The position numbers and the translations under genes were made by a program. A DNA stretch of 64,000 bases from Boswellia sacra (lineage: Eukaryota > Streptophyta > Magnoliopsida > Sapindales > Burseraceae), in contig SNVD02000545.1 of the NCBI GenBank assembly GCA_013180625.2, positions 1 to 64,000 of the forward strand, given 5' to 3'. The first letter of the stretch is position 1; each line of letters begins with the position of its first letter. Below are positions 45,802 through 58,659 of the stretch, in pieces. Under the pieces are notes generated by a model. The model had not been told where the DNA came from. It saw nothing but the letters and a program-made list of their open reading frames with translations, and searched no databases.

Positions 45802-48800
45802 CTTTCAATATGGGATAAGAAACTTGATACAACACTTCTCCAAAATGCTCAAAGCATGACTAACAATACAAGTCGTTACAGTTCTTTTGTGAGGTGTAAG
45901 TGGACATGGGCAATATCAAGAGCTATATTTCATTTGAAAATAAATGCCAGTTGTTTTTATTTCTATAAATAACCTTTATGTTGTCTCTTCTAATAACTTT
46001 TATGTTGTTTCTTCCAAGACTTAAAAGATGATGACAAATAGTATCATAATCGAATAGGACGCCTCTATATGTTATATTCATGTCATTACCATGTACAATA
46101 ATTTGTTACCAACTTTCAACTGGGTTTTATATCACGAAATAACCATTATTGCTTTATAATAATCCACACAATGCCTAATCAAGAATAACAATTGTATTAG
46201 TACTCAAATTAAGATCCAAGTATGCAATTTGAGTGTCTATTACAGCGGCATACAAATTCTCTAGCTGAGTGTATTCCCTTCAAATCCTACAAAAGATACT
46301 CATACAAAAATTAGATGCAAACACTAGTTTTACCATTAATGACTTGATCAGTCTGATTAACCAAACATTCTACATAGTCAATATGGATTAAAACCAATTA
46401 GTAAAGTACAAATATGGTAAAAAAAAGCAAGTAAATCACAACTAGTTTGCATTGAACATGTATATTTCTCCTAAGATACCAAGTACTCTGTCGCTTTTGG
46501 CACCAAAAGAAAGCACAATTTGCTCAAACAAAAGATAATTTTGGTCAAGAGAATGATACCTAGAACATTTTTTATATTAAAAAAATGAAATTTGAGAGAA
46601 ACAATAGCTTTAGTAAAGCAATAGTTGTACAGAAGATAACATTACCATATGATAGAGTTGTCTAAGCTCTGAGAGAGAAATGGAAGAACCATGACTGAAA
46701 GCAATGCTTATGTTTATCCACTTGAAAAAACTAGTTCACTGTTGATGCGTTCGAAACTAGCAAGTATACTAGTCGCACAAGTAATAAAGTGATAAGTAAG
46801 ATATCGTTCCCACGAGGATTGATTCTAATTGAATTTGTTATTCGAAAGCAACAATAAACTAAATGAGGGGGTTTTGTTGATTGATTAACTAATGAAATAT
46901 TAATGCAAGTAAAGAATAACAAAACAAAGTTAATTTGAATGAAAAATCAATGAGAGAAACCTGGTTAAGGGATCCTTCTCTACCACAAGATATGGATTTG
47001 CGAATTAATTGTAGAATTGTCATCCAATTACACCATTGAAATTATCAACCGTAGATAACAACAAGCTCTGTTATCCCAATCTTTCCTTACTTTGTTGTTA
47101 AATAAAACAGGCTCTTTATTTAATCTCTATCCATTAAACAACCTAGAACAAGCTCTCTAAATTTAATTCAATGGATGCATTACGATAAGAAAGATAGGTT
47201 GATCTAAGCAATAAACACACAAGCTCGGATTATTTAACTTAGGTTGTATTCTCCAATTGCAATCTCTGATCACAATTTTGCTACTAAGATTAGAAATTCA
47301 AGACAATTACGGATCAAGATTTCTAGTCTAGCAATAGACAACAACCAGATTATATTCAGTTGGCCATTCGAAATACAATCCAGCAAGCAATCATAAGCAT
47401 TAGATATAGGAAAATACAAGCAAATTCAATTAGAGAATTGGATAACAACTTCTTGCACAATCAACTTACAACAACCATATCAGGGGCTTTGAAATCACCC
47501 TCAACCAATTCAGATTCAGTTACACATGTTTAAAAATGTGGTAAATACAATACAACATGGAGACATTCCAGAAAATGAAAGGGAAGGGAAAAACTTAGCA
47601 AATTTGATGTAATTCTCTTTGGATTGTAGTTCTTCCTCTTTCCAAGCTTCCTTTCTCCTTCAAGAACTCCAAGAGATGAAAGAATTCCAGAGCTGCAGCC
47701 TCCACCACGTTCTCCCCTCTTCAAGTTATGAAAATAAAACCCTAAAATGTGTTTAAATACTCTGCTACAGTAACCTGCTACAGTGTCCCGTATTATACAT
47801 GCTACAGTGATTTGTGGAATTACATTTCTATACTTCTCACACTGTTTTGATTACAACTTTTGGTACACTGAATGGATTTATAAACCGTAAATTTCTCCAG
47901 AAAATAGACTTCGAGAGCTTTCCAACGGTATATAATATGTCATCGGGTTCATTGTATATCAATACAATTAAATCCGAGAAGATGGTTGACTAGCAGAGGT
48001 GAAAATGAAGGGTTTTACTCCATTTTTGTGCAAGTTGCTCTAAAACTCCTACAAACATCAAAACCACACAAAAACATAAAAATACCAAGGAATATAGCAA
48101 AGAAACATGGACGAATTCATATAAAAATGATATATAAATAGACACTTATCAACTGTAGTCTATTGCAATTACTTTAGCAAATGAGTTAAGCTCAATCAAC
48201 ATAAGTAAACTACTAAAAAAGCCAAACCAAAGTTTTGCCTTGGTTTCAGGATGATCGGGTGTGACACTGGACTGTGCTAATCCAAAAAGGGTTCGCAATA
48301 AATCAATGATATCAGCGTCACTCCTTGATGAGCTTTCATCACCTAATAAAGTTTACTAAAAATCAATAAAATAAATTAATGTCTAATTTGAGGAGAAATG
48401 AAATTGAAACCTTCTCAAAGGTGTCGAACTGGCAGGTCTGCTACCAATTATAAAGATGCAAAGAGCGTGAGTTGAAAAGCTTCTTGAAAACAATCTTCCT
48501 GCAGCTTGATTCATGGTAGAATGGTTTTAGTAGGGGTTTTGTTTTAACCTTGTCTTAAGGGACTTTTGAATGGAATAGTCGAATTGAAAAATAAGTAATA
48601 TTATTAAATAACCTTAGGTTTTGGCAAAATTTTATGCATATACAAGTTTGGCTTCTTTTTTTTCTTCACCATCAACCCTATATTTTTGGAAATCAATCAA
48701 TAACCACCTTTCGTTGGTAGAATCATCAAATTCAAAGAACAGTTAAGCATGCAATTATCTTTATGTATTTCTTATCTTTCCATTATTAATGTAATTAATT

Positions 48801-49345
48801 ACGCAAACCTCTTCTTCACCAACACCTTTACCATCTCTGTTCATCAACTAACAAGCGCAAACACCCCTGCCTTCCTTCATCAATTTTTTTTTCTAGGCTA
48901 TGTAAAACCATGCCAACTTTCAACACAATCGAGAATCTAATCTTATTGCAACATTATATCAAATTTCATATAAAAGAAAAATACCAAGAACTTGCATGCT
49001 TCCAATCCACATACCTGTATACATGCCCATGAACTTTCTTGGTTAATTTTTTTCTAGGCTATTTAAAACCACACAAGCTTTCAACACAATTGAGAATCTA
49101 ATCTTACTACAACATTATATCAAATCTTATATAAAAGAGAAACACCCAAAACTTGCATACTTCGAATCCCTATAACTTGTATACAGGCCTATAACCATTA
49201 GGAGAAAATCACTTACATTCATTGTCGTTCAAGTTGAAAGTATGAACTTGCTCGTCTCACCTTCAAGCTTTATATTTCATACGTCTTTGAAGGAAAAAAC
49301 CCAGGCTGTGAAAGACAAATTTCACTAGTTTATTGAAAAAAAACC
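45802..49345 (-). repeat. Copy B of the hAT-containing repeat family (partial)
   Basis: Starts CTTTCAATATGGGATAAG, as does copy C near 49888. Parallels copies A and C up to the point before the transposase, which is missing here. Split by a solo LTR at 46743-48151. Confidence 0.75.
46743..48151 (-). mobile_element. Solo LTR, same family as 299-1715
   Basis: Minus orientation, 1409 bp, starting TGATGCG and ending CTTATCA on the plus strand. Flanked by the perfect 5-bp duplication ACTGT (46738-46742 and 48152-48156). Copy C at about 50825-50835 shows the corresponding unoccupied site. No internal region, so it is a recombination product. Supplies the undamaged sequence for the adapter site in the 299-1715 copy. 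Confidence 0.95.
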
Positions 49346-49387
49346 CTAGCCCTAGTAACTATTTAAATTTAGTCTCTACAACTCAAC

Positions 49388-49880
49388 TAAAATGTTAAGG
49401 TTATAAATGGTAATTATTAACCACATAAACATTTGAGCCATAACTATAGGTAATGTAATTTTAAACAAATTTTATGCATCTTTTCAAGTCAAATTCAGGT
49501 TGATCAATTTCAACGATTTATGTGCCTAACGAAAATGGATCAACATGATTGATTAAAATGTCAAACTATGAAATTAAACTAAAATGATTAGTTCCCATTT
49601 ATTACAACTAGGTTCATAATTGTTGTACATAAAGCTTGATGAACCTCAACACCAGCCCAAATACAAAAGCATTCTCTCAATAAAATATTCTTAGATCCTA
49701 AGAAGGCAAATGCTTATAGTAACTTTTATACAAATGATGTTGGTAATTGTCAAGCTTTTTGAAGGTTTTTAATATTACAGGTTGCCTAGACTAGTCCAAC
49801 TCTTGCAACCAAATAGACTTTCCTATAAACGTATTTGGAATCTATATACATAAAAAATTAAAAAGAACTGATAGGCCTAT
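49388..49880. repeat. Duplicated block, partner at 36819-37310
   Basis: See the partner entry. This copy carries the empty site for the solo LTR at 35883-36818. Confidence 0.7.
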
Positions 49881-51719
49881 TTGTTATCTTTCAATATGGG
49901 ATAAGAAACTTGATATAACACTTCTCCAGAAAGCTCAAAGCATGACTTGCAATATAAGTTGTTGCCATCTTCTAGTGGCTGGTTGTAAGAGGATATAGGC
50001 AACATCAAGAGCTATATTTCCCTTGAAAACAAATGCTAGCTATTTTTAACTTCCATAAATAACATTTGAGCAGCTTCTTGTAAGACATTAAAGATAATGA
50101 CAAACAGTATCATAATTGAATTGGATACACCTATATGTTATTTTTACGTCATTACCAAGTAATAATTTGTTGCCAATTGTCAACTAGGTTTTTCTATTAA
50201 AAAAAAAACCATCATTGCTTTATAATAATCCATATAATGCCTAACCAAGAGTAACGATTGTATTAGTACTCAAATTAGGACGCAAGTCTACAATTTGAGT
50301 GTTTATTATACCACCAAACAAATTCTCTAGCTAGTGTATTCCCTTATTCCCTTCAAATCCTACAAAAGATGCTCATATAAAAATTAGATACAAACACTAG
50401 TTTGACCACTAATGACTTGATCTTAGAAGTATTAACCAAATATTCTATACTGTCAATGTGGATTAAAACCAATTAGTAGAGCATAATTATACTAGAAAAA
50501 GAAAGCTAATCACAACCAATTTCATTGAACATGCATACTTGTTGAAATACAAAGTACTCTGATGCTTTTTGCACCAAAGAAAAGCACAACCTGCTCAAAT
50601 ACTAGCTAATTTAGGTTAAGGCATCGACACCTAGAAGATTCTTTTATATAAAAAATTAAAAAAATAAAATTTAAGATAAACAACAACCTTAGCAAAACGA
50701 TAGTTGTAGAGAAGACATCTTTTTTATATGATAGAGTTGTCGAAGATCTGAGTGAGAAATGGAAGAATTAAGATTGACACTTCAAAGAACAAGCAATGCT
50801 TATGTTGAGCCACTTGAGAAAATTGGTTTACCACAATCTATTATAATTATTTTAGCAAACTAATTAAACTTAATCAACGTAAATAAACTACAAGAAAAAA
50901 AAAAACCAAAGCAAAGACTTGCCTTGGTTTTACGATGGTCAAGTATGATACTGGAGCATGCTAATCCAAAAAGGGCTGGCAATCAATCAATCAATGATAC
51001 CAGCTTCACTCCTTGATAAGCTTTCAATGTCTAAGAAAGTTAACTAAAAGTAATTAAAATAAGCTAAAATTAATTAATTAATTTGAGGAGAAATGAAATT
51101 GAAACCTTTTTAACATTGTAAGTGTCGACAAGTTTGCTACCAACTATACAAATTAGAAGAGGGTGAGTTGAAAAGATTCTTGAAAACAATCTTCTTACAG
51201 CTTGGTTCATAGTACAGAGGTTTTAGTAGGGGTTTTGCTTCAAACCTTTTCTTAAGGGATTTTGGATGGAATATTCAAATTTAAAAATAAGAATATTATT
51301 AACTACCCTTAGGTTTTGGTAAAGTTTTAGGCATATAAACTTTTGCCTTTATTTTTTCATTGCCAACCCTATGTTTTTGGAAATCAATCAACGACTACCT
51401 TTTGGTAGTAAAATTATCAAAATCAAAGAAGTGCTGAAGGGTATAACTATCTTTGAATATGTATTTCTTTTATCTTCCTGTTATTATATTTAATTAATTG
51501 TGCAAAACTCTTCTTTACCAACACCTTCACCATCTCTATTCACTACCCAATAGGCATAAACACCCTTACCTTCCTTGGTCAATTTTTTTTCTAGCCTATG
51601 TTAAACCACACAAGCTTTCAACATAATTGAGAATCTAATCTTACTGTAACATTATATCAAATCTCATATTAAATAAAAATAACTAGAGCTTGCATACTTT
51701 GAATGCCCAAAACTTATAA

Positions 51720-52390
51720 AGAATTTGATACCTTAAAATTCAACTATTAAAAGTCCAAGAGTTATCAAAAAAATGTACAGTAACCACCATATACCCTCTT
51801 TTTCTGGTTGTTTACAGTCCACATATCAATTGTAATGGCAATCCTGCTCTCATTTGCAACCAAACAATTAGTCTTAGACTTCTCAAGTATATATCTTTCA
51901 TTTTTTATTCTATTTCGAGAAATTGAATTGAACAATGGATCAAGGGGACTACATACATCTTGACAACTTTGACTCAAAACAACCCTTAAAAGGGACTTAT
52001 GTGAAATTATCATGTGGGAAATCTTCCATCTGATAACATCAAGATCATAATTTTATATATGTTTCTAACTTTCTCTTCTTGCTGGGTGTCTTATTAGAAG
52101 TCAAATAATATTGATTGATGCATGTTTGATTTTTCTTATATCCACCACACCTTTTTAAGTGGTCATGCAAGTGTGTTGTACCATCTGCAACTTTAATTTT
52201 GAGACTAACTTTGCATTACAGTAGTTACATATAGCCTTATCCAAACCATTAATTTTTTTTTCCTTTTTAAATTCTACTATACCACAAATCTTAAATTTGT
52301 GTGTCTATAAGGAACCATATTGCAATTCAGATCATCTTCAATGACATGTAGAGATACATCATCAACAATATAAGTTTTTTCTTCATTTGC
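51720..52390 (-). pseudogene. hAT transposase N-terminal remnant
   Basis: The minus frame at 52013-51765 reads IISHKSLLRVVLSQSCQDV, then PLDPLFNSISRN, then ESRIAITIDMWTVNNQKK. ITIDMWT is the region around the first catalytic Asp of hAT transposases. A decayed BED finger segment precedes it at 52150-52340. Closely parallels 25130-25806. No C-terminal half remains. Confidence 0.75.
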
Positions 52391-52691
52391 TAGTTATGGT
52401 ATAGACATCTTTAATCTACAATATTATATATAATCAAAATTGATAATATATCTATTATTAACATAATAAATATGTGAAACACAATTATTGAATTCATATT
52501 CATATCAAACATATTGGAAATGCCCATCTCGACCTTTACAAATTCATATAAAATTTATATTCACATGGAAGTATATCATATAAATACCTATTTGGGTTCC
52601 CTATCCTTTCTTGTCTAACCCATTTTTACATCACTCTTTTACTTCATAACACTTATTTATTATTATATTATGTTATTTACTTTACAAAAAT

Positions 52692-52720
52692 AGAATTATT
52701 ATTATTATTATTATTATTAT
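52692..52720. repeat. (ATT)n microsatellite
   Basis: Repeated ATT units inside copy C. Confidence 0.9.
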
Positions 52721-52950
52721 TTAATACTAATTACATATTTATTACTAAGCTAAACAATGTTGTTAAACACCCAAAAAAATTATATATTACGTGAAGCTAG
52801 AAAGAGCTAACTAATAACAAGATTTTTATTTTTATTAATTTATCCAATAATATTAAGAAAAGCAATTAACCATTTGTTCATTGCTTAACTAGGAATGAAA
52901 CTTAAGCTATACAATTCACTCTGGACTTTATCAAACCCTTATTAATTTTA

Positions 52951-53580
52951 GGGAATATTTCATAAATGACCTCATGTTATGGCCTAATATCACAACTGAC
53001 CTCATCTTTTTAAAAATAGACAGTAATGACTCTGATATTTTGTCAATTGTTTCAAATGACCCTAAAGTTATTTCATTCTGTTAAGTTGGATGAAATATTA
53101 TTGAAATGACTTTAACGCCCATTAAATAAATTTTTGAAAATTGATGGGGAGGGGGTTACTCGAACCCAAGATGTTGCACTGTACATATCAAGTCTTAGCC
53201 ACCACACGAAACCCTTCTTGGGATATAAGGCACACAAAATTTTACACTTAGTATAAATTTTTTTTAAATTTTCTATGGGCTCCATTCGAGCTCAGCACCA
53301 TGAGCGTGCTCAAAATTTCCACCACATTTTTATTTTTGGTAATATTGATTTCAAGGGAAAAACACTTCTACCTTTCAAGATTCGAACCCAAGCCCTTGGC
53401 ATGCTAGTTTGAATCATTGCCATTGCACCAACCCCAAGTTGGAAATAACGTTTACAAATATCTTTATTTATTAATTTTCAAGAAAAAGAGCCAAAATACA
53501 TGAAACTTCTCGTGCCTTCCCTTTCCTCCTCAAACCACTCCCTCCTCCTCCTCCCTCCCTCCCTCCACCTCCTCTCTCTC

Positions 53581-53613
<33 letters not shown>

Positions 53614-54198
53614 ATCTCTACTACTACTACTACTACTACTACTTCTAATCTCAAACTTACACAAGCAACCACTAAGCGACCACAAAGAAATGAACACCCA
53701 CCACCGTCGTCGCCTATCATCACGTTTTGATGTCTCTCTCTCTCTCTTTGATTTCTTTTTCTCTCTCTAGATCGACAAAGCTGTGGAATTTGGGGTTTTT
53801 GGGGGATTGATGGTGAGCCATGGATGTGAAAAATGGTTGGTAGCTGCATAAAAAAATTGTAGGTATTTTTTTGTTTTTTTCGAATTGTGGTGGCTTTGAG
53901 TGGACGGTGACTGGATTGGTGGTGGTGGATTATAATTTTGGGATTGTGGTGGTGGCTAGTGAACATTTTGTTAGGGGTGTTGTGGCGGTTTCATTTGTTT
54001 TGGGGGGCGACTAGGTTTTTGTATCTTTTTTAATTAATTTTGAATATTTTATTAAAGTTGTCAATGTTACCAATACACCCTTAATGTTATGCAAGTTAAC
54101 AGAGAAGTAGACGGTAGGGTCATTGCAGCCTATTTTCAAAAAGTTGAGGTTAATTATGATATTAGACCATAACATGAGGTCATTTATGAAATATTCCC
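52951..54198. mobile_element. Non-autonomous Mutator-like element
   Basis: Terminal inverted repeats of about 80 bp start GGGAATATTTCATAAATGAC at each end. Flanked by a perfect 9-bp duplication TTAATTTTA (52942-52950, 54199-54207), the Mutator size. The 1248-bp interior has no transposase. Its right half has CT and ACT microsatellites and a long minus frame (53966-53478) made of simple-sequence residues. The CT-rich stretch may be a captured 5' leader (Pack-MULE), but no captured protein could be recognised. Confidence 0.92.
53573..53645. repeat. (CT)n and (ACT)n microsatellites
   Basis: A CT-rich run to about 53612, then ACT units to about 53642. These create the Arg/Glu and poly-Val stretches of the minus-strand frame. 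Confidence 0.9.
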
Positions 54199-54951
54199 TT
54201 AATTTTATCAAGATCAATAAATAACAAACATAATATTATTAGATAAATTAGACATAATAAATGAATCAGGTAAAAAAAAAGAACTATGATTTTTTTATTA
54301 TTATTTATACATTACTAGATAAATTAAAAAAGCGAGCTGCTAAAGCAAAAAATAGAAATATCTATTTGAGAAAATCGATAGAAATAGATCAATCACCAAC
54401 ATTTCGAGCAACACTAACTACTAGTGTTGACATTTAATTATCTAAATTAACATAAGATAAGACCTGCCCAAATCATTGATGATTAAAATAAATCATGATC
54501 CAACTACAAGAAATTAAAAAAAAAAAATAGCCTACCAATCAATGAAGATTTCCTCTTTGCCAATCGAAACATATAATTATAGTAGAGCATGTCTTGTTTA
54601 TAATTTGTACAAAAACCTATGAACAAAGTAATTTCTTAATTTGATTACCCAAACTGAAAATTCAAAAAAATTAAAAAAAAAAGAAAAAATAAATCTTTAA
54701 CCTTTCACACATGGACATCAGCTTTAGGTTTAGCAACATTTAGTTGAGGAAAACTACTTCTAGGTGAACCATCAATTCCAACACTAATGTATAAGATTTT
54801 AGCGGCAAAAAAAGAGGAAAGAGTGGTCATAAAGTAGTCCATGGAGTAGCTAGGCAACGGGAAGTGAAAAAGAAGGTTTAGTAATTAGATTTCTTTTGTT
54901 CTGTTTTTAACTATTAGTCTTAGACTTCTTTTCATATTGTTCTAATATTTT

Positions 54952-55514
54952 TGTTGTGACTTTTGGACTATTCACGAAAGCGTTCCATTCGAGATCTTAA
55001 TAAAATTATAATGAAACAACAAATAAGAAACAAATAACTAAGAAAGCGACCCAAATTTATAGTGGTTCGATCAAGTAAGCCTACGTCCACTTTGTAGATC
55101 TTAGCAGCAGCTTTATTCTAATTAAGAATAAAGAAGAATTACAAGAATATAAACGGTAATAGCAAGGATTTAAAACCTTGCAGCCTTCATATGTATATAC
55201 ACCAAGATAGTCACTAATCTTTGATATATGCTTCTAATGAACGACTAACCGAGAAGAACTTCCACGAGCACCAGATCTAACTCATGGTTACAATTCCAAA
55301 CCGTAGTTTTCAAGATCATGATCTCTCTCATGATGAAAGCTTCCAATCTAGATTCCAAGATCACCCAACGTTGTCAATCCTTGTAGTCTTCCAAGGCGTC
55401 TAAAATGTTTACTTCCCTCTTCTCTTCCACCATTTTCATAGTATTTTGTAGTATTTTTCCACTCACACATACAAGGCTTTATATATGCCTTTGAGTTTCT
55501 TTCTTAGTCTAACA
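54952..55514. mobile_element. LTR-like sequence, tentative
   Basis: Starts TGTTGTGAC and ends GTCTAACA, with the GTGGTTCGATCAAGTAAGCC and TACGTCCAC motif known from plant copia LTRs and comparable to 35940-35990. No target duplication was found, so the boundaries are uncertain. Confidence 0.45.
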
Positions 55515-55536
55515 ATGATTCCTATACTAGAGGTAT

Positions 55537-58500
55537 TGCCACACCCCGTAACCTTGAATGGTACATAACATTAAATAGGAAACCATCGCATCACTTTAAT
55601 TACAATTCTAATCCAAAGGAATCAAACGATGATTCATACACATAAAATCAAATTTTCTATAGTGGATCGATGGTTGCCAAGGGAACTTCGTGTCATTATG
55701 CCAAAAGTCCTCCAATATCCGTAATCTAACACTCACCTGAGGCATACAACAGAATTAGTGAGTACAATACTCAGTAAGCAGCTAGAACTAGAACATAAAG
55801 GTGAATCATGCAGAAATATACCAAATAAAACACGATATGTATTCTTTTCTTAAAGTATAAACAACCATTTCTTCACCTACAAGTCAGAAGAATAGTGCCC
55901 AAAAAATACGGTTCGCACTCTGACGTAGGGCATTTGGTGCAACAGTGCCAAGTCTCAGATTCCTCATAGATTTTGCATTCAAAGGTTCGCGCTCTTACGC
56001 CATTCTTATTGCATGACAACGTCGATTTTCTACCTCACTTTCAAATGCAATATAGAGTTGCCGCTCCTACATACATAGTATGGCGCTCTGATGCCAACTG
56101 TTTGTTTTGGCCACTAAACATAAACCATTTCCTCTACTCACATGACGAACATACTTCATTCAACATACAAAAAGTAACTTTACTCACATGGCACAAGTGT
56201 CCTATTAAGCTCACTTAAAACACGTTTAGAACACACTTTATACACATTGGAGCATATCTTAACGACATTATAACTACATTTTTCATTCATAGCCATTTGC
56301 TTAACCCATAAGTCTCAAAGTGTGCATTATTTATTTTACATACATTTATACTCACACTAGTGGTAGGACTTTCTCATGTTTCACATTCAAAGCATGTCAT
56401 CCGTTATGTATCGTCGTCAATAACATGTTTTATACAGCACATATTTAGAGGGACATACCACTTGTTACGTATCACTGTCGGTGATCTATCTGAATGGCCT
56501 AGTCACCCATTACGTATCGCCGTCAGTGACTAATATTCTCAATAATCATTTTTCAGGAGTTGCCATCCATTAAGCATTGCCGCCAATGGTACAACCCGTA
56601 AGCCATTGGTCACCCGTTACACATTGCCGGCAGTGACAATTTCCACAATCATTCTCAAGGGATAAACCATCTGTTACGTATCATCATCAGTGGTATACCC
56701 AAGTGGCCATGAGTCACCCCTTACGTATCGCTGTTGATAACATGTATTTTCATTAATTCATTTTAGAAAATATATCATCCGTTACGTATCGTCGTCAATG
56801 ACATATTTTCAATGGTCATTAGTCACCCATTACGTATCGCCGTCGGTGACTTAACACACACACATATTTTTACACACCATAGAATCACATATTGCCTACC
56901 ATATAGAAAACTTGAGTGTCTATGAATCACACCTTTATACGCACACAATTTAATTATCAAAGGCTATCCATGCCTTTTCACACCATATTTCATATACATA
57001 TAATCAAATTCAATTGTTCTATATCTCACATACACATCTAAGTATGCATATTCACACACCTCATAGCTCACATACGCATCCAAGTGTGCATAACCACACT
57101 TCCCATAAATCAACTATAAATTGCAAACAAATCATTTCATATCAAGGTCCATGATCTCATGGTCCCATTCAGATTCCATTCACACACATTCATAATGGTT
57201 TAACTAACCCAACTCATATACATTCATAACTACATCTCATTGCAAATAAACAATCTGTTGTGTCCTCAAAAATGGTCTAGCTACTTACTTGATTAGCTTT
57301 GGAACTTGATCTCGATTTCTACTGAGAAATCATCAAGTTTCTTAAAGCTTAGCAATTATTCAGCTACCTAAATGACTTCATTAGCAATTCAACATTGCAC
57401 ACACATGGAGTTGGTTGAATAATTGTAGTGAGAAGATACTCATCCCAATAATCAACAAATTTTGTGGGATTCAAGTAAACACATACATTGTATTCCATGA
57501 ATTTTATTGGATTAACATAAGGCTACATATATCCTTTAAAATCCCTTAATGTTGTCCATACAAAATTCTGTCCATAGGTCTTTCAACTAAGCAGCACTAC
57601 TTTGACGAATTTTATAAAATTCTACAAAAATCAAATCTTTACAATACTTTCCAATCTAGTAATATAAAAAAATATAAGTCATCTCACCAGAAATAACACC
57701 TTTTTAAGTCGTTTAAGTTGGCCAAAAAAAGGAATTTACTTTGTTTGCTATGTTTTGAAAGTTGAAGTTTTTAGTTTCACTAACCCAAATTTGAAAAATC
57801 ACAACAATTCAATCAAAGCACCAAAAACCCTGAAAATTTTCAGTCCAAAATAAAACATGTTCAAGGTCTTTTATACTAAAAATCAGGACTTTTTTTGAAG
57901 ATGTGGTCCCTCAATTAAAATTCGATCCCCGTGCTCTATTTCAAAATAGTGGAAATTCAAATTCATTCCAGCAAAGTCAAAAATTCACCATAAATCACAC
58001 ACTTCGAATTTTTGAGTGATTCAAAATTCTATAAACCCTTGACATGTCTAGTTCATCAAGTAAAAATTTCAGAGTTAGAAACTAACCCTAGATTTTCTAG
58101 GAATTTTCATACCCTATACCACTCAGTGTAAGGCCCTATGGAATTTGAGCTCAAATCTCATTTCTAAACTCTAATTCCTCATCCAATCTACTTTAATCAT
58201 GCATAACCTATTAAAATTTATGATTTCTATCATGTCTCATGATATACATAACAAAAACACACCATTAACCATTGATTAATCTAACATTTCCTCATAGAAA
58301 TCTATAACTAAGCACTAGTAGTTAAAGAAGAGCATGATTTCTACCTTGATTTCCTTCAAGAATTCCTTTACTCCCTTCAATTTGTGGACTACAAGAGAGA
58401 AAAAGAGAGAGCTAAGGTGATGAAAAATGAAGCAAGTGAATACTATAGATATCTCAAGCCCCCCCTCTCTTTATATAATTATCATATATCACAAATTCCA

Positions 58501-58638
58501 ATTTTGCCCCTCTAATAACTAAATCTTTCCAATTTATCCTCCCACATTTACTCATTAATACATTACTTAGATACATACACACATTAATAAATGTATATAT
58601 GCTAAGCACATTAAGGTTACAAAATTTGGGATGTTACA
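55537..58638 (-). mobile_element. 3' LTR of gypsy element (3.1 kb)
   Basis: Plus-strand limits TGCCACACCCCGTAACC and GGGATGTTACA. The minus-strand start TGTAACATCCC directly follows a polypurine tract. It holds GC-rich short motifs at 55905-56100 and the hairpin array at 56393-56852. The frame at 55973-56218 lies in the LTR and is not a gene. Confidence 0.9.
56393..56852. repeat. Nine-unit hairpin array inside gypsy LTR
   Basis: Nine units each have a 19-nt centre near CCGTTACGTATCGCCGTCA, starting at 56401, 56462, 56507, 56567, 56614, 56671, 56718, 56779 and 56827. Most centres are flanked by short arms that pair: TAGTCAC/GTGACTA, TGCCAT/ATGGTA, GTCAC/GTGAC, ACCAT/GTGGT, TCAT/ATGA, AGTCAC/GTGACT. 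Spacing alternates between about 60 and about 47 bp, giving a two-hairpin repeat of about 107 bp. One more unit is seen in the LTR fragment at 1769-1787. Confidence 0.85.
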
Positions 58639-58656
58639 GCTCTCCCCCCTTAAAAT
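58639..58656 (-). promoter_or_regulatory. Polypurine tract of gypsy element
   Basis: On the minus strand AAGGGGGGAGAGC directly precedes the LTR start TGTAACATCCC. Confidence 0.85.
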
Positions 58657-58659
58657 AAT

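Larger units (their letters stand above)
49888..54950 (-). repeat. Copy C of the hAT-containing repeat family
   Basis: Matches copy A through the hAT remnants and on to the TTAGTCTTA...TTTCATATT end near 54940. Relative to A it has additional sequence from about 52745 to 54410, most of which is the Mutator-like element at 52951-54198. It lacks the hAT element present in A at 26284-27474. Confidence 0.72.

Noticed and set aside
53478..53966. 162-residue minus-strand frame
   Set aside because: Mostly Arg/Glu, His and poly-Val runs produced by CT and ACT microsatellites within a MULE.
54952..55514. Firm call as a solo LTR
   Set aside because: Ends look right, but no matching 5-bp flanks were found (ATTTT against ATGAT), so it is listed only as tentative.
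55973..56218. 81-residue frame
   Set aside because: Lies in the gypsy LTR, with no conservation visible in the other LTR fragments.
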